A stretch of DNA of 64,000 bases, taken from positions 434,001 to 498,000 of the forward strand of contig NZ_OZ239981.1 in assembly GCF_965196975.1 (NCBI RefSeq). The letters run 5' to 3'. Under the pieces are notes generated by a model. That model saw only the letters and a list, made by a program, of their open reading frames with translations, had not been told where the DNA came from and did no database searches. The DNA comes from Endozoicomonas sp965196975. Its GTDB lineage: Bacteria; Pseudomonadota; Gammaproteobacteria; Pseudomonadales; Endozoicomonadaceae. Below, piece by piece: positions 25,064 to 34,498 of this stretch. Within the stretch, counting starts at the first letter, position 1. Each line of letters starts with the position of its first letter. The position numbers and the translations under genes are program-made.

Positions 25064-27529
25064 ATGAGAGAAGTGAGACACCTTAACTTTGACTGGAAGT
25101 ACTGTCCCGAGTTCAGGCAGGAATTTGTCGACTCTGGCTTTGACGACAGTAAATTTGAGGTTGTTCAGATTCCTCATGCCAATACAGAGCTGCCTTATAA
25201 CAACTTTGATGAAAAGCGTTACCAGTTTGAGAGCTGCTATCGAAAGTCGCTTTATGTTGAGAGTGAGCTTAAGGGCAAGCCTGCCATTCTCCACTTTGAA
25301 GGGGTGATGACCTACGCAAAGGTCTTTTTGAATGGCCATCAGCTGATGGAGCATAAGGGTGGATATACCCCTTTTAAAGCCGATGTATCACGATACCTGA
25401 AGTACGGCGCAGACAACCAACTGGTGGTTTATGTTGACTCCAGTGAGAGAAAGGAAATTCCTCCTTTTGGCTATGTGGTGGATTATCTGACGTATGGCGG
25501 TATCTATCGGGAGGTCTGGCTGGAATTTACTGAACAGGTGATTGTAGAAAACTGCCATGTCCGTACCCGTCATGTGCTCAGCTCAGAGAAACTTCTTGAT
25601 CTAGACCTCTATCTGACCAACTTTGCTCAACGCACCTCCACGGTTAATCTGGAGTTTTCGGTACTCAAAGAAGATCAACCCGTTCTGACGTTTCAGGAAA
25701 CGGTTGATCTGACGGAGGACAGTTATCAACAGCTCAATATTCAGCAGGCTATTAGTGGTGTGAAGCTATGGGATACCGAAAACCCTAATCTCTATATGCT
25801 TGACGTTAAAATAAATGACCATGGTCACTTGATTGATCAATCGTCTTTCCGGTTTGGTTTTCGTCAGGTTGAGTTTAAAAATGACGGCTTCTTCCTGAAT
25901 GGTAACCGTCTGAAAATTCGCGGTCTTAATCGTCATCAGTCTTTCCCTTATGTTGGCTATGCCATGCCCAAACGTGCGCAGCAGAAGGATGCTGAGATAC
26001 TCAAGCAGGAACTGGGGCTGAACACGGTTCGTCTTTCTCACTACCCGCAAAGCAATCACTTTCTTGATCGGTGCGATGAACTGGGCTTGCTGGTGTTTGA
26101 TGAAATTCCCGGCTGGCAGCACATTGGTGAGAAAGGCGAGTGGTGGGATATTACCCTGCAGCATGTTGAGGAGATGATAAAAAAGGACTGGAACAGGCCC
26201 AGTATCTTTATCTGGGGCGTCCGGATCAATGAGTCAGAGGATTGTGACGCGCTTTATCAGGCAACCAATCGTCTGGCTAAATCACTGGATGATACCCGGC
26301 CAACGGGCGGTGTACGGTGCCGTAAAGACAGTAATCTGATCGAGGATGTCTATACCTTCAACGATTTTGTGCATAACGGTAAAGCCCATGGCCTCGACCG
26401 GCCAAAAGACGTTATTGGCTTCGATGCGCCTTATCTGGTGACAGAGCACAACGGCCATATGTTTCCCACCAAGCAGTTTGACTCCCAGGAGCACCGTCTT
26501 GAGCATGCGCTCCGACACCTGAGGGTGTTGGATGCCATGTATGGGGATGATGGTATTGGTGGGGCCATTGGCTGGTGTATGTTTGATTACAATACCCACA
26601 AAGATTTTGGCAGTGGTGACCGGATCTGTTATCACGGCGTTATGGATATGTTCCGTATTCCAAAATATGCCGCGGCCACCTACGCTTCCCAGCAGAGTCA
26701 AACACCGTATCTGAAAGTACTCAGCAATATGCGAATGGGGGACTACCCAGGCAGCGAGCTCAGCGATGTTCATGTGTTTACGAACTGCGATTACATCAAA
26801 CTGTATAAAAACGATCACTATATTGAGACTTTTTATCCGTCCAGGGAGCAGTATCCCCATATACCTAATCCGCCCATTATCATTGATAACTTTATTGGTA
26901 ACCTGATTGAAGAGAATGAGTCTTTCAGTAAATCGGATTGTCGCCTGATGAAGTCACTGTTAATTGAGGTCAGCAGGGTTGGGCTGGAAGGACTTTCGCT
27001 GTTCAGCAAGCTGAAGATGCTCTATCTGTTGAAAAAGAACCGTATGAAGCTCAGTGATGGGGTTGCCCTCTATGGCAAATACGTCGGTGGCTGGGGGGAT
27101 TCAGCAACCACTTTCCGTATCGAAGGCTATCGGGGCAGTGAGCTGGTATGTACGCAAAGCTGTCAGCAATCCTTTGAGCAGCGACTGGATGTTCAGGTTG
27201 ATGATGTTGAACTTCTGGAAGATGAAACCTACGACACAACACGTTTTGTAATTCGCTGCCTTGATGAGGGAGATAATGTGCTGACCTACGCCAGCGATAC
27301 GCTTAATATCGAAACCGAAGGGCCGGTTGATGTGATTGGCCCGAAAAGTATTTCACTGGTGGGTGGTGGTATTGCTTTCTGGGTCAGGACAACCGGGGTT
27401 TCCGGAGAAGCCATTGTCCGCATTCGAAATGAGCGCTTTGGTGTGGTTGAACAGCGTATACAGGTCTCTAAACAGAGCCAGGCCTCAATGCGACATGAAA
27501 AGTCTGAACAGGCAGTCTGTCTGGAGTAA
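25064..27529 (+). CDS. Glycoside hydrolase family 2 (beta-galactosidase/beta-glucuronidase-like)
   Basis: From the ATG at 25064 (AAGGCAGG upstream) the enzyme has 821 aa. The N-terminal sugar-binding domain contains the GH2 features CYRKSLYV and the GGYTPFKADV segment. The immunoglobulin-like domain precedes a TIM barrel with the acid/base Glu390 in INESED and the nucleophile Glu461 in VTEHNGHM. A C-terminal extension of about 220 residues includes additional beta-sandwich sequence. There is no signal peptide, so it acts in the cytoplasm on imported oligosaccharides or glycosides. The exact sugar (galactose, glucuronic acid or mannose) cannot be decided from motifs alone. It is followed by a terminator and a TetR gene. 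Confidence 0.88.
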   Translation: MREVRHLNFDWKYCPEFRQEFVDSGFDDSKFEVVQIPHANTELPYNNFDEKRYQFESCYRKSLYVESELKGKPAILHFEGVMTYAKVFLNGHQLMEHKGGYTPFKADVSRYLKYGADNQLVVYVDSSERKEIPPFGYVVDYLTYGGIYREVWLEFTEQVIVENCHVRTRHVLSSEKLLDLDLYLTNFAQRTSTVNLEFSVLKEDQPVLTFQETVDLTEDSYQQLNIQQAISGVKLWDTENPNLYMLDVKINDHGHLIDQSSFRFGFRQVEFKNDGFFLNGNRLKIRGLNRHQSFPYVGYAMPKRAQQKDAEILKQELGLNTVRLSHYPQSNHFLDRCDELGLLVFDEIPGWQHIGEKGEWWDITLQHVEEMIKKDWNRPSIFIWGVRINESEDCDALYQATNRLAKSLDDTRPTGGVRCRKDSNLIEDVYTFNDFVHNGKAHGLDRPKDVIGFDAPYLVTEHNGHMFPTKQFDSQEHRLEHALRHLRVLDAMYGDDGIGGAIGWCMFDYNTHKDFGSGDRICYHGVMDMFRIPKYAAATYASQQSQTPYLKVLSNMRMGDYPGSELSDVHVFTNCDYIKLYKNDHYIETFYPSREQYPHIPNPPIIIDNFIGNLIEENESFSKSDCRLMKSLLIEVSRVGLEGLSLFSKLKMLYLLKKNRMKLSDGVALYGKYVGGWGDSATTFRIEGYRGSELVCTQSCQQSFEQRLDVQVDDVELLEDETYDTTRFVIRCLDEGDNVLTYASDTLNIETEGPVDVIGPKSISLVGGGIAFWVRTTGVSGEAIVRIRNERFGVVEQRIQVSKQSQASMRHEKSEQAVCLE

Positions 27530-27634
27530 AAATAGAAGGTGGATCTGTGATATATTCTTTTCTGATTTGATTATTCGGTCAGTCAGGATATGAGCTGTTG
27601 CAGCTCTATTAAGCTGGATAGTTTGACTGCCCTG

Positions 27635-27665
27635 AAGCCCTTGGTCATAAAGGGCTTGGTTATTT
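27635..27665 (+). terminator. Terminator after the GH2 gene
   Basis: AAGCCCTT (27635-27642) pairs perfectly with AAGGGCTT (27650-27657), followed by a T-rich tract. It lies just upstream of the TetR gene. Confidence 0.7.
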
Positions 27666-27683
27666 ATTCAGGCTGAAACGTTT

Positions 27684-28322
27684 ATGAGTGAAACCATTGC
27701 CCCTGCAAAAAGTCGGCAGAAAAGAAGAAATCCCAGTCAGGAGCGTAGTCGCTCCAGGGTAGATGCGATTCTTAACGCAACACGTGATATTGTCAGTGAA
27801 AAAGGGACCAGCGGCCTTAAGATTCATGAACTGGCTGAGCGTGCCGGCGTAACACCAAGCTCGATCTATCAGTATTTTCCCAATAAACGGGCGATTATTC
27901 AGGCATTGGATGAACGTTACATCAGCACGACCAATGATCTGATCATTCAACGGTTGGAAGGTATTCAAAGTCTGGAAGAGGGCTTTCAGGCGCTGCAGGA
28001 TATGCTGGATGAGTACTATGAATGGTATAAATCAGAGCCGGTGATTACCGATATCTGGTATGGGTTGGCGTCGGATAAGATCGTTGAGAACAGCGAACTT
28101 CAGGTCAGTCGAGAGTCGGCAAAAATCATCATGGATGCCTTATCGCCTTTTGTTCATAAAGACAAACTTCCCGAACTGGAAAGCTACGCGCTGCTGATGA
28201 CTCACCTGGCAGGAAATGCGGTCCGTCTGTGCATTATGGCTGGTGATGAAGAGGGCAAAAAGCTTCATGAGTCGTTTAAGCACCTGCTGCGCAGCATGGG
28301 CCTTTTGCTTACCTGGAAATAA
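27684..28322 (+). CDS. TetR/AcrR-family transcriptional regulator
   Basis: This 212-aa repressor has a basic N-terminal tail (KSRQKRRNPSQERSRSR) and a textbook TetR helix-turn-helix (IHELAERAGVTPSSIYQYFP). The ligand-binding domain is helical and unassigned. It lies in the glycosidase region between the GH2 gene and a convergent AraC regulator, with only 4 bp between the two stop codons. It may regulate GH2 or nearby sugar genes, but no operator was identified. Confidence 0.88.
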   Translation: MSETIAPAKSRQKRRNPSQERSRSRVDAILNATRDIVSEKGTSGLKIHELAERAGVTPSSIYQYFPNKRAIIQALDERYISTTNDLIIQRLEGIQSLEEGFQALQDMLDEYYEWYKSEPVITDIWYGLASDKIVENSELQVSRESAKIIMDALSPFVHKDKLPELESYALLMTHLAGNAVRLCIMAGDEEGKKLHESFKHLLRSMGLLLTWK

Positions 28323-28326
28323 TTCT

Positions 28327-29262
28327 TCACTTCAATATCCCACTACAGATGGACTCAATACATTTACTTTTCTCCCGGTACTGACTGGGAGAAACGGTCA
28401 TGTACTTTCTGAACATTTTGGAAAACCCATGAACATCCTCGTAGCCAACCAATGAAGCCACGGTATCCACCGGTAAAGGTGGCTGCTGCCTTAGCAGTTC
28501 ACAGGCCCTTCGCATGCGGAATGTGGTCAGGTAGTTTTTCAGTGACTGCCCGTATTTCTCACGAAACAGGCTGCTCAGATGTTTTCGTGTAATACCGATC
28601 TCTCCCGAAATATCATCCAGTGAAATCTTCCGGTAATAGTGATTACTGATAAAAGCATGGGCTTGATCCAGATACGATTTGCTGCGGCCTCCAGCTGGAT
28701 TTTCCTGGACCTGTTTTGTTGCCTGACACATCAACCCCAAAATTCGATATACCTGGCTTAATTTTTCCAGGGGGTTAACAGAATGCTCTTCAGAACTGAG
28801 AATCAGTGACTGTATTGCCTCTATTATTGAGTGAATGATCGTCATTGGGTAATGGAGGGTTTGCTGCTGGCTGTTAAAGCCAGCAAGTTCCAGGGCTGCT
28901 TCAGCCATCTGCCCCTGTATTCCCAACCAGCAGTATGACCAGGGGTTACTGTTATCACCCTGATAGATTGCTTTGGTGCCAGGAGGGATCAGAAAAATAT
29001 CCCCGGCTTTGATCAGTACAGGTTCACTGTCCACTGAAGTGTTGGGCCAGAATCGCCCCTCACCCTGATACACAATATGAATCAAAAAGTGCTCTTGTTG
29101 GCAGGTTTCATTGCGGTTGAGTGAGCGCTCATGCTCGCCGCAGTGGTAGAGAATAATATCCTGAGAGGGAAAGGGGGCTTTCTCAAAATAGTGATGGGTT
29201 TCAGGAGGGCTGGATCTGTAATTATTCTGACTTTTTGCCAACATCTTCCGACATTCCACCAT
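28327..29262 (-). CDS. AraC-family transcriptional regulator with cupin sensor domain
   Basis: This 311-aa activator has an N-terminal cupin-like sugar-binding region (HFLIHIVYQGEGRF, IFLIPPGTKAIY) and a C-terminal pair of helix-turn-helix motifs (ISLDDISGEIGITRKHLSSL and VDTVASLVGYEDVHGFSKMF). The layout is that of sugar-responsive AraC/MelR/RafR-type regulators. It is divergent from the melA-like gene at 29509, separated by a MITE-like element, so control of melA and the following GH1 gene is plausible. Confidence 0.9.
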   Translation of the reverse strand: MVECRKMLAKSQNNYRSSPPETHHYFEKAPFPSQDIILYHCGEHERSLNRNETCQQEHFLIHIVYQGEGRFWPNTSVDSEPVLIKAGDIFLIPPGTKAIYQGDNSNPWSYCWLGIQGQMAEAALELAGFNSQQQTLHYPMTIIHSIIEAIQSLILSSEEHSVNPLEKLSQVYRILGLMCQATKQVQENPAGGRSKSYLDQAHAFISNHYYRKISLDDISGEIGITRKHLSSLFREKYGQSLKNYLTTFRMRRACELLRQQPPLPVDTVASLVGYEDVHGFSKMFRKYMTVSPSQYREKSKCIESICSGILK

Positions 29263-29289
29263 TCTGAGTGATCCACTAACCGCTTATAG

Positions 29290-29453
29290 TAAGTAGCTGA
29301 GCATATGGAATCATATATCCTGACTCCTTGTTCAGCCACTCTGCTTCGTTACAACGCCGGTCACATAGCTACGGCTATGCTCCCTCCGTTGTGCCTTGCA
29401 TAGTACCTGTCCAAGTAGCCAGAAATATATGATTCCATATCCTCAGCTACTTA
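29290..29453. repeat. MITE-like inverted-repeat element (164 bp)
   Basis: The 29-bp terminal inverted repeats (29290-29318 and 29425-29453) have one mismatch and read TAAGTAGCTGAGCATATGG inward. The interior has no open reading frame but contains shorter inverted repeats such as CATAGCTACGGCTATG. It occupies most of the regulatory gap between the AraC gene and melA. No target duplication was clear. Confidence 0.75.
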
Positions 29454-29508
29454 TTACCAGACACAGATAATAATTAAAAAATGTCGTTTAATTCGGTGGA
29501 GGGACTCC

Positions 29509-30903
29509 ATGCCAAAAATTACTATGATTGGTGCTGGCAGCACGGTTTTTGCCAAAAATCTTCTGGGCGACTGTATGGCGAGCCCTTCCCTGGAAGATAG
29601 CCATTTCGCACTGCATGATATAGATCCCAAGCGCCTTGAGCAGACAGCTCAGATTATGACGGCGATCAGCCGTACCTTTGGCTCGAAAGCAACCATTACG
29701 ACTCACCTGGATCGCCGGGAAGCCCTTAAAGGTGCTGATTATGTTTTTAATGCCATTCAGGTCGGTGGTTACAAGCCATCAACCGTCATTGATTTTGAAA
29801 TTCCATCCCGATACGGCCTCAGGCAGACCATTGGGGATACGCTGGGTATAGGCGGCATATTCCGTGGCTTACGAACCATACCCGTGATGCTGGATATTGC
29901 CAGGGATATAGAGGAACTTTGTCCTGACGCATGGTTGCTTAATTATACCAACCCCATGGCAATGGTTACCGGTGCCATGCTTCGGGCAACGGATGTTAAA
30001 ACGGTGGGCCTGTGTCACAGTGTCCAGTGCTGCGTTCCTGAGCTGCTGAAACCCTTGGATATTCCGTTAAGCGGGGTAAAGTGGAAAATCGCCGGTATCA
30101 ACCATATGGCGTGGCTACTGGAAGTGTCACATAACGGGGAGGATCTCTATCCAGAGATCAAGCGCCTGGCGGAGGCTCGCAGCAAAGCCGGAAAGCATAA
30201 TGACATGGTTCGCTATGAAATGATGAAGCGTTTTGGTTATTACGTCACAGAGTCCAGTGAGCATAATGCAGAATACCTTCCTTATTTCATTAAATCGACG
30301 GCCCCAGAGTTGATTGATCGCTTTAATATCCCGCTGGATGAGTATCCACGACGCTGTGAGGAATATGAGCACCTGTGGACAGGGATTGAGGCGGCATTGG
30401 GGGGCATGCTGACGGAAGAGATGGAAGCCCAGTTGATGACATTGCTGGATGAAAATACTGCCAATGAGGTTCAAGGGCTGTTGAGTGCCTGGAGGAAAGG
30501 TGAGGCGCTGCCGCATACCCGCTCTGAAGAATACGCATCCTATATGCTGGAAGCGATGGAAACGGGGAGCCCATATACTTTCGGGGGAAATGTCCTGAAT
30601 AGAGGGCTGATTACTAATTTGCCTGAAAATGCGGTAGTAGAAGTCACCTGCCTTGCTGACCAGAACGGCATTACCCCGACCGTTGCTGGTGCCTTGCCTC
30701 CCCAGCTGGCAGCATTGAGCAGAACCAATATTAATGTTCAGGACCTGGCCATTGAAGCGGCACTCACACGTCGGCGTGATTATATTTATCATGCCGCCAT
30801 GCTGGATCCACACACCGCAGCGGAGTTGACAATGGATCAGATTACCAACCTTTGTGATGATTTGATTGAAGCCCATGGAGGCTATTTGCCTGCCTATCAA
30901 TAA
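29509..30903 (+). CDS. melA: Alpha-galactosidase, GH4 (MelA)
   Basis: This 464-aa enzyme belongs to glycoside hydrolase family 4, which cleaves by an NAD+- and Mn2+-dependent redox mechanism rather than by two carboxylates. The N-terminal Rossmann motif is IGAGSTVFAKN. The metal-binding Cys and His lie in VGLCHSVQ and AGINHMAW, both of which fit MelA alpha-galactosidase rather than 6-phospho-glucosidases. VTESSEHNAEY and LDEYPRRC also follow MelA. It is cytoplasmic and would cleave imported melibiose-like or host-derived alpha-galactosides. The start ATG at 29509 follows a GGAGGG ribosome-binding site. The next gene, a GH1 enzyme, is 96 bp downstream on the same strand. Confidence 0.92.
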   Translation: MPKITMIGAGSTVFAKNLLGDCMASPSLEDSHFALHDIDPKRLEQTAQIMTAISRTFGSKATITTHLDRREALKGADYVFNAIQVGGYKPSTVIDFEIPSRYGLRQTIGDTLGIGGIFRGLRTIPVMLDIARDIEELCPDAWLLNYTNPMAMVTGAMLRATDVKTVGLCHSVQCCVPELLKPLDIPLSGVKWKIAGINHMAWLLEVSHNGEDLYPEIKRLAEARSKAGKHNDMVRYEMMKRFGYYVTESSEHNAEYLPYFIKSTAPELIDRFNIPLDEYPRRCEEYEHLWTGIEAALGGMLTEEMEAQLMTLLDENTANEVQGLLSAWRKGEALPHTRSEEYASYMLEAMETGSPYTFGGNVLNRGLITNLPENAVVEVTCLADQNGITPTVAGALPPQLAALSRTNINVQDLAIEAALTRRRDYIYHAAMLDPHTAAELTMDQITNLCDDLIEAHGGYLPAYQ

Positions 30904-30999
30904 AGCTGAATTTTTTTCAGGTTTTGGTTGACATTAAACTGCCATGGTCAGATGATGAATTTTATTCATATTTTTATTCTCTGACCGTGCGGTTTACCA

Positions 31000-32388
31000 A
31001 TGGATCATCTCAATATTCCCAGGGACTTTCTGATCGGCGCAGCAACCGCGGCCTATCAGATTGAAGGTGCTGTCAGAGAAGATGGGCGGGGTCCCAGTAT
31101 CTGGGATACGTTTTGTCACCAGCCTGGTAACATTGATCACGGCCATAATGCCGATACCGCCTGTGATCATTACCATCGTTATCAGGAAGATGTTGGCATC
31201 ATGGATCAGCTTTCGCTGGATGCTTATCGTTTTTCCATCTCATGGTCACGAATCTTTCCGGAAGGAAAGGGCAGGATAAATCCGAAAGGGCTGGCCTTTT
31301 ACGACCGGTTGATCGATTCACTGCTTGAGGCAGGCATTACCCCATTCACTACGCTGTTTCACTGGGATACACCAGAAGCGCTGTACCAGCAGTACGGTGG
31401 TTTTGCCGGGCGGGAGACCTGTTACCATTTTGCCGACTACACAAAAACCGTTGTTAATCATTTTGGTGACCGTGTAAAACACTGGATTACGGTCAATGAG
31501 CCATGGGAGCACGCTACGTTTGGTCATCTGTTTGGCCATCATGCTCCCGGTAAGCGCAATCCCTGGACTTTCTGGCGAGCTATGCACCATATTCTTGTTG
31601 GACATGGTATGGCCATGCAGGCCATACGCAGCGAAGACTCTACAGCAAAGGCAGGTCTTACCCTCAGTTATACCCCTATGCATACCAAAGGTAGCCGGGC
31701 TATTGACCTGGAGGCAGCAAAGACGGCCAATGCCTTTATGAACGGTATTGCATTTGACCCAATCTTCAAGGGGCATTATCCAGAGGTTTTATGGCAGCGC
31801 TTTCGATGGTTTCGGCCACCGGTAAACCCAGGCGATTTTGATATTATCCAGACACCCACCGACTTTACCGGACTCAACTATTACAGCCGTGAATTTGTCA
31901 GAGGTAACCGGCTTGTTCCAGGGTTAAGAGGCACGTTTGTTGCCAGAAGGCCAGAGCCAGACCCCTATCGATATACGGCTATGGATTGGGAAATTTACCC
32001 TGAAGGTTTTAATGAACTGCTGACATTGATGCGAGCGGAGTATGGCAATCCTCCCGTTTATATTACCGAGAATGGGGCGGCCTATTTTGACAAGGTTGAT
32101 CATGGCATTGTTAACGACCAGCCTCGTATCAGTTACTTGCGGTCCCATATCCATGAAGTGCTGAAAGCCAGGCAGGAAGGTACTGATGTCCGTGGTTATT
32201 TTGCCTGGTCATTGCTGGATAACTTTGAGTGGGCGAAAGGCTTCAGTACCCGCTTTGGCCTGGTTCATGTTGACTATGAGTCGGGTAAGAGAACCATTAA
32301 AAATTCAGGCTATTGGCTGCAGCAACAGATTCGGCAGAGAGGTGCCCTTGAAGTGCCTGCCGGTCTTATGACTTTAGAACGTGCCTGA
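31000..32388 (+). CDS. Beta-glucosidase/beta-galactosidase, GH1
   Basis: This is a 462-aa (beta/alpha)8-barrel enzyme, the normal GH1 length. FLIGAATAAYQIEGA near the N-terminus is the GH1 signature. The acid/base is Glu167 in TVNEPW and the nucleophile Glu357 in YITENGA. DPYRYTAMDWEIYPEG and WSLLDNFEWAKGF are further family motifs. There is no signal peptide, so it acts on imported beta-glycosides. It lies downstream of melA, probably in the same transcript. GH1 includes beta-glucosidases, galactosidases and fucosidases; the sugar specificity is not readable. Confidence 0.93.
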   Translation: MDHLNIPRDFLIGAATAAYQIEGAVREDGRGPSIWDTFCHQPGNIDHGHNADTACDHYHRYQEDVGIMDQLSLDAYRFSISWSRIFPEGKGRINPKGLAFYDRLIDSLLEAGITPFTTLFHWDTPEALYQQYGGFAGRETCYHFADYTKTVVNHFGDRVKHWITVNEPWEHATFGHLFGHHAPGKRNPWTFWRAMHHILVGHGMAMQAIRSEDSTAKAGLTLSYTPMHTKGSRAIDLEAAKTANAFMNGIAFDPIFKGHYPEVLWQRFRWFRPPVNPGDFDIIQTPTDFTGLNYYSREFVRGNRLVPGLRGTFVARRPEPDPYRYTAMDWEIYPEGFNELLTLMRAEYGNPPVYITENGAAYFDKVDHGIVNDQPRISYLRSHIHEVLKARQEGTDVRGYFAWSLLDNFEWAKGFSTRFGLVHVDYESGKRTIKNSGYWLQQQIRQRGALEVPAGLMTLERA

Positions 32389-32405
32389 CTGTGGGTCAGG
32401 CTTTA
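32383..32405. terminator. Terminator between convergent GH1 and GH5-like genes
   Basis: GCCTGAC (32383-32389) pairs with GTCAGGC (32395-32401) across a 5-nt loop, followed by TTTAT. It overlaps the GH1 stop codon. Confidence 0.65.
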
Positions 32406-32417
32406 TAAACCTTCTAC

Positions 32418-33557
32418 TTAGGCAGTCTCAGTGACTTTTTCATGGGTCAATGACCGAATCAGCTCAACTTCCTTTTCATCATAAGCCGTGCCATCCGGTT
32501 TAAGCAGATCATGAAACCATAGATCTTTTTCTTTACCAGATACCCGGATATCTGTCCAGGGCAGGTGTGTCTGTGTACGACCATTCACCAATCCCCACTG
32601 GTAACAGGCGACACGGTGTGATTTAAAGATTGGAAGCTGTTCTTCGAGACGACTGCCAACATGGCGGGCCAGCCATTCAGTGCAGAGCAGTGGGCGCTGA
32701 TATTTCTCGTCAAGGTAGTGAATGATGCTCTGCATTTTGTCAGCGGAAACATAAGCGTGGAAACTGATAATGTCAGAGAGCTCCAGGGCCAGTCGGTCAA
32801 ATCGACGGTGGTAAAAAGGATCTTTTTGTCCTGTCAGCAGGTAATCTAGACTGATATTGCCTACCAGTGGCAGTTTAACATTGACCGTGGTGCCCACTTC
32901 GTAGGCGCCTGCCGTCAGTGGCTGCGTTGGCGATTCCTGCCGTGCCCAGACAAAGGCCTGTTCTAATAATTCCGTTGCATGGGATGTCAGTCTGGGGTCT
33001 ATCAGCTTCCAGTTAAATCGTCCGAACACTGCAGAATTCGCAGGCTCATTGTACAGGTCCCAAAGTAGAACCCGGTTATCGTTCCGGAATGTGGAAATAA
33101 TATCCCGAATGTAGGCTTCAACTTCTTTCCACTGACGTTTGTCTTTAACCACTTTTCGGCCGGGGCTGGCAGCAGCCTGACTGTTATGGATACCCGGAAT
33201 CGGTGGTTTCTGTGGACCAAGGTAAGGTTCATCACCGGAGAATCCACAGTCATCCATCAGGCAAAGCATGACGTATATGCCATGTTTTTCGGCAATGTTC
33301 AGGAATTGGTCGATACGCTGGATCAACCCATCCCGGTCATGCTTCCAGACAATAAAAGGCAGGTTGGTTCTGAGTGTGTTGTAACCGATGGCTGTTGACC
33401 AGCCAAGCTCCTGGTCAATGGTGGCAGGGTCAAAAGAGAGTCCCTGCCAGAGTTCGGTCCAGTTGACGGCTGTTCTGGGAAGGTAGTTGAACCCCCGCAG
33501 CCAGGGCAGCGCTGAATACCACTGCTGTGCCTTCTCGGCAGACCACTTGCCGGACAT
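32418..33557 (-). CDS. Cellulase-type TIM-barrel glycoside hydrolase (GH5-like)
   Basis: This 379-aa protein is a clan GH-A hydrolase. Glu171 in LYNEPAN is the acid/base and Glu294 in CTEWLAR the nucleophile, with RGFNYLPRTAVNW at the N-terminus. It has no signal peptide or binding module, unlike secreted cellulases, so it probably trims short beta-linked oligosaccharides in the cytoplasm. Its start lies 12 bp after the stop of the TPR gene at 33570, on the same strand. Exact family assignment (GH5, GH2-like or GH39-like) would need a profile search. Confidence 0.75.
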   Translation of the reverse strand: MSGKWSAEKAQQWYSALPWLRGFNYLPRTAVNWTELWQGLSFDPATIDQELGWSTAIGYNTLRTNLPFIVWKHDRDGLIQRIDQFLNIAEKHGIYVMLCLMDDCGFSGDEPYLGPQKPPIPGIHNSQAAASPGRKVVKDKRQWKEVEAYIRDIISTFRNDNRVLLWDLYNEPANSAVFGRFNWKLIDPRLTSHATELLEQAFVWARQESPTQPLTAGAYEVGTTVNVKLPLVGNISLDYLLTGQKDPFYHRRFDRLALELSDIISFHAYVSADKMQSIIHYLDEKYQRPLLCTEWLARHVGSRLEEQLPIFKSHRVACYQWGLVNGRTQTHLPWTDIRVSGKEKDLWFHDLLKPDGTAYDEKEVELIRSLTHEKVTETA

Positions 33558-33569
33558 CAGGTGTCTCCG

Positions 33570-34223
33570 TTATTGGTTTTCTATGCTCTCGAGAGCCGAA
33601 AGAATGTCCTTTTTCCGGATTTGCGCGAATACTGTTCTTCCCTGTTGTTCTGTTGCTTCGATCTGTTGCAATGCTGATTCAAACAGAGACCTGGCCTTAC
33701 CGAGGTCACCTTCACCATTAAGGCTCATGATGTATCCGTATTGAGTCAATAGCTCCAGGCTGTCAGGGTTTCTGGTGAGCGCTTCATCAAACAACTCGAT
33801 AGCTTCTTTTTTATCACCATAAGAAAGTGGCCAGCCAGGTGCCCAGTAGAGTGCGGATGCCAGGCTCGCTTCTGCCATGCCATCAAGTGCCATTGGCGAG
33901 AGCTCGATGGCTTTTTCCAGATCCTTTTTGCCCTCTTTTAAATAACCCAATGATTTTACACTGTTGAGGGCATTGGCAATTTCAAGGTTGCTATTGGCTT
34001 TAACAATTAACAGCTCTACGTCGTCTGGTGTTGCGATCAGTGCCTGAGTTGCTTCTTCCAGTACCCGTTCAAGTTCAGCGACTCTCTTATCCGTATCACT
34101 TTCCTGAAGTGCCTGAATCCACTGACTCTCCAGCTCGTAGCCAGCGCTGAGCTGGTTTGCATGGGCAGTAAAGGAGAGGAGGGCGAATGTAAAACTGGTA
34201 ATCAATGTGGTAACAAGCTTCAT
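33570..34223 (-). CDS. Exported TPR-repeat protein
   Basis: This 217-aa protein has an N-terminal signal peptide (LVTTLITSFTFALLSFTAHA, cleavage after AHA near residue 22). The mature part is all-helical with tetratricopeptide-like repeats; the LFDEALTRNPDSLELLTQYG stretch is the clearest. TPR proteins hold partners in complexes, here in the periplasm. It is co-directional with the GH5-like gene and divergent from the first GPH transporter gene. A specific partner is not evident. Confidence 0.8.
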   Translation of the reverse strand: MKLVTTLITSFTFALLSFTAHANQLSAGYELESQWIQALQESDTDKRVAELERVLEEATQALIATPDDVELLIVKANSNLEIANALNSVKSLGYLKEGKKDLEKAIELSPMALDGMAEASLASALYWAPGWPLSYGDKKEAIELFDEALTRNPDSLELLTQYGYIMSLNGEGDLGKARSLFESALQQIEATEQQGRTVFAQIRKKDILSALESIENQ

Positions 34224-34498
34224 GGTAGGGCTCCATCAGCAATCGATCAGTCTTTGTATTGTTAAAAACTGAATTTTTTTCATTTTTATTGTTTGTGCTC
34301 ATTTAAACAGCATCCGGGATAATATGAAAGCCTTCATTGGTTCAGTGTTTATTTAACTGGCCAATCCTGTATTGTTTCAAAAGGAGAGGAAGGCAACGGT
34401 ATGCGGTTTCAGAGAATCATGGTTGTTTCACGAGATTTCTCTGGTATATGATAAAAACATGATAAAAATTCACATTATGGAGTGATGGGGGAGAAAAT

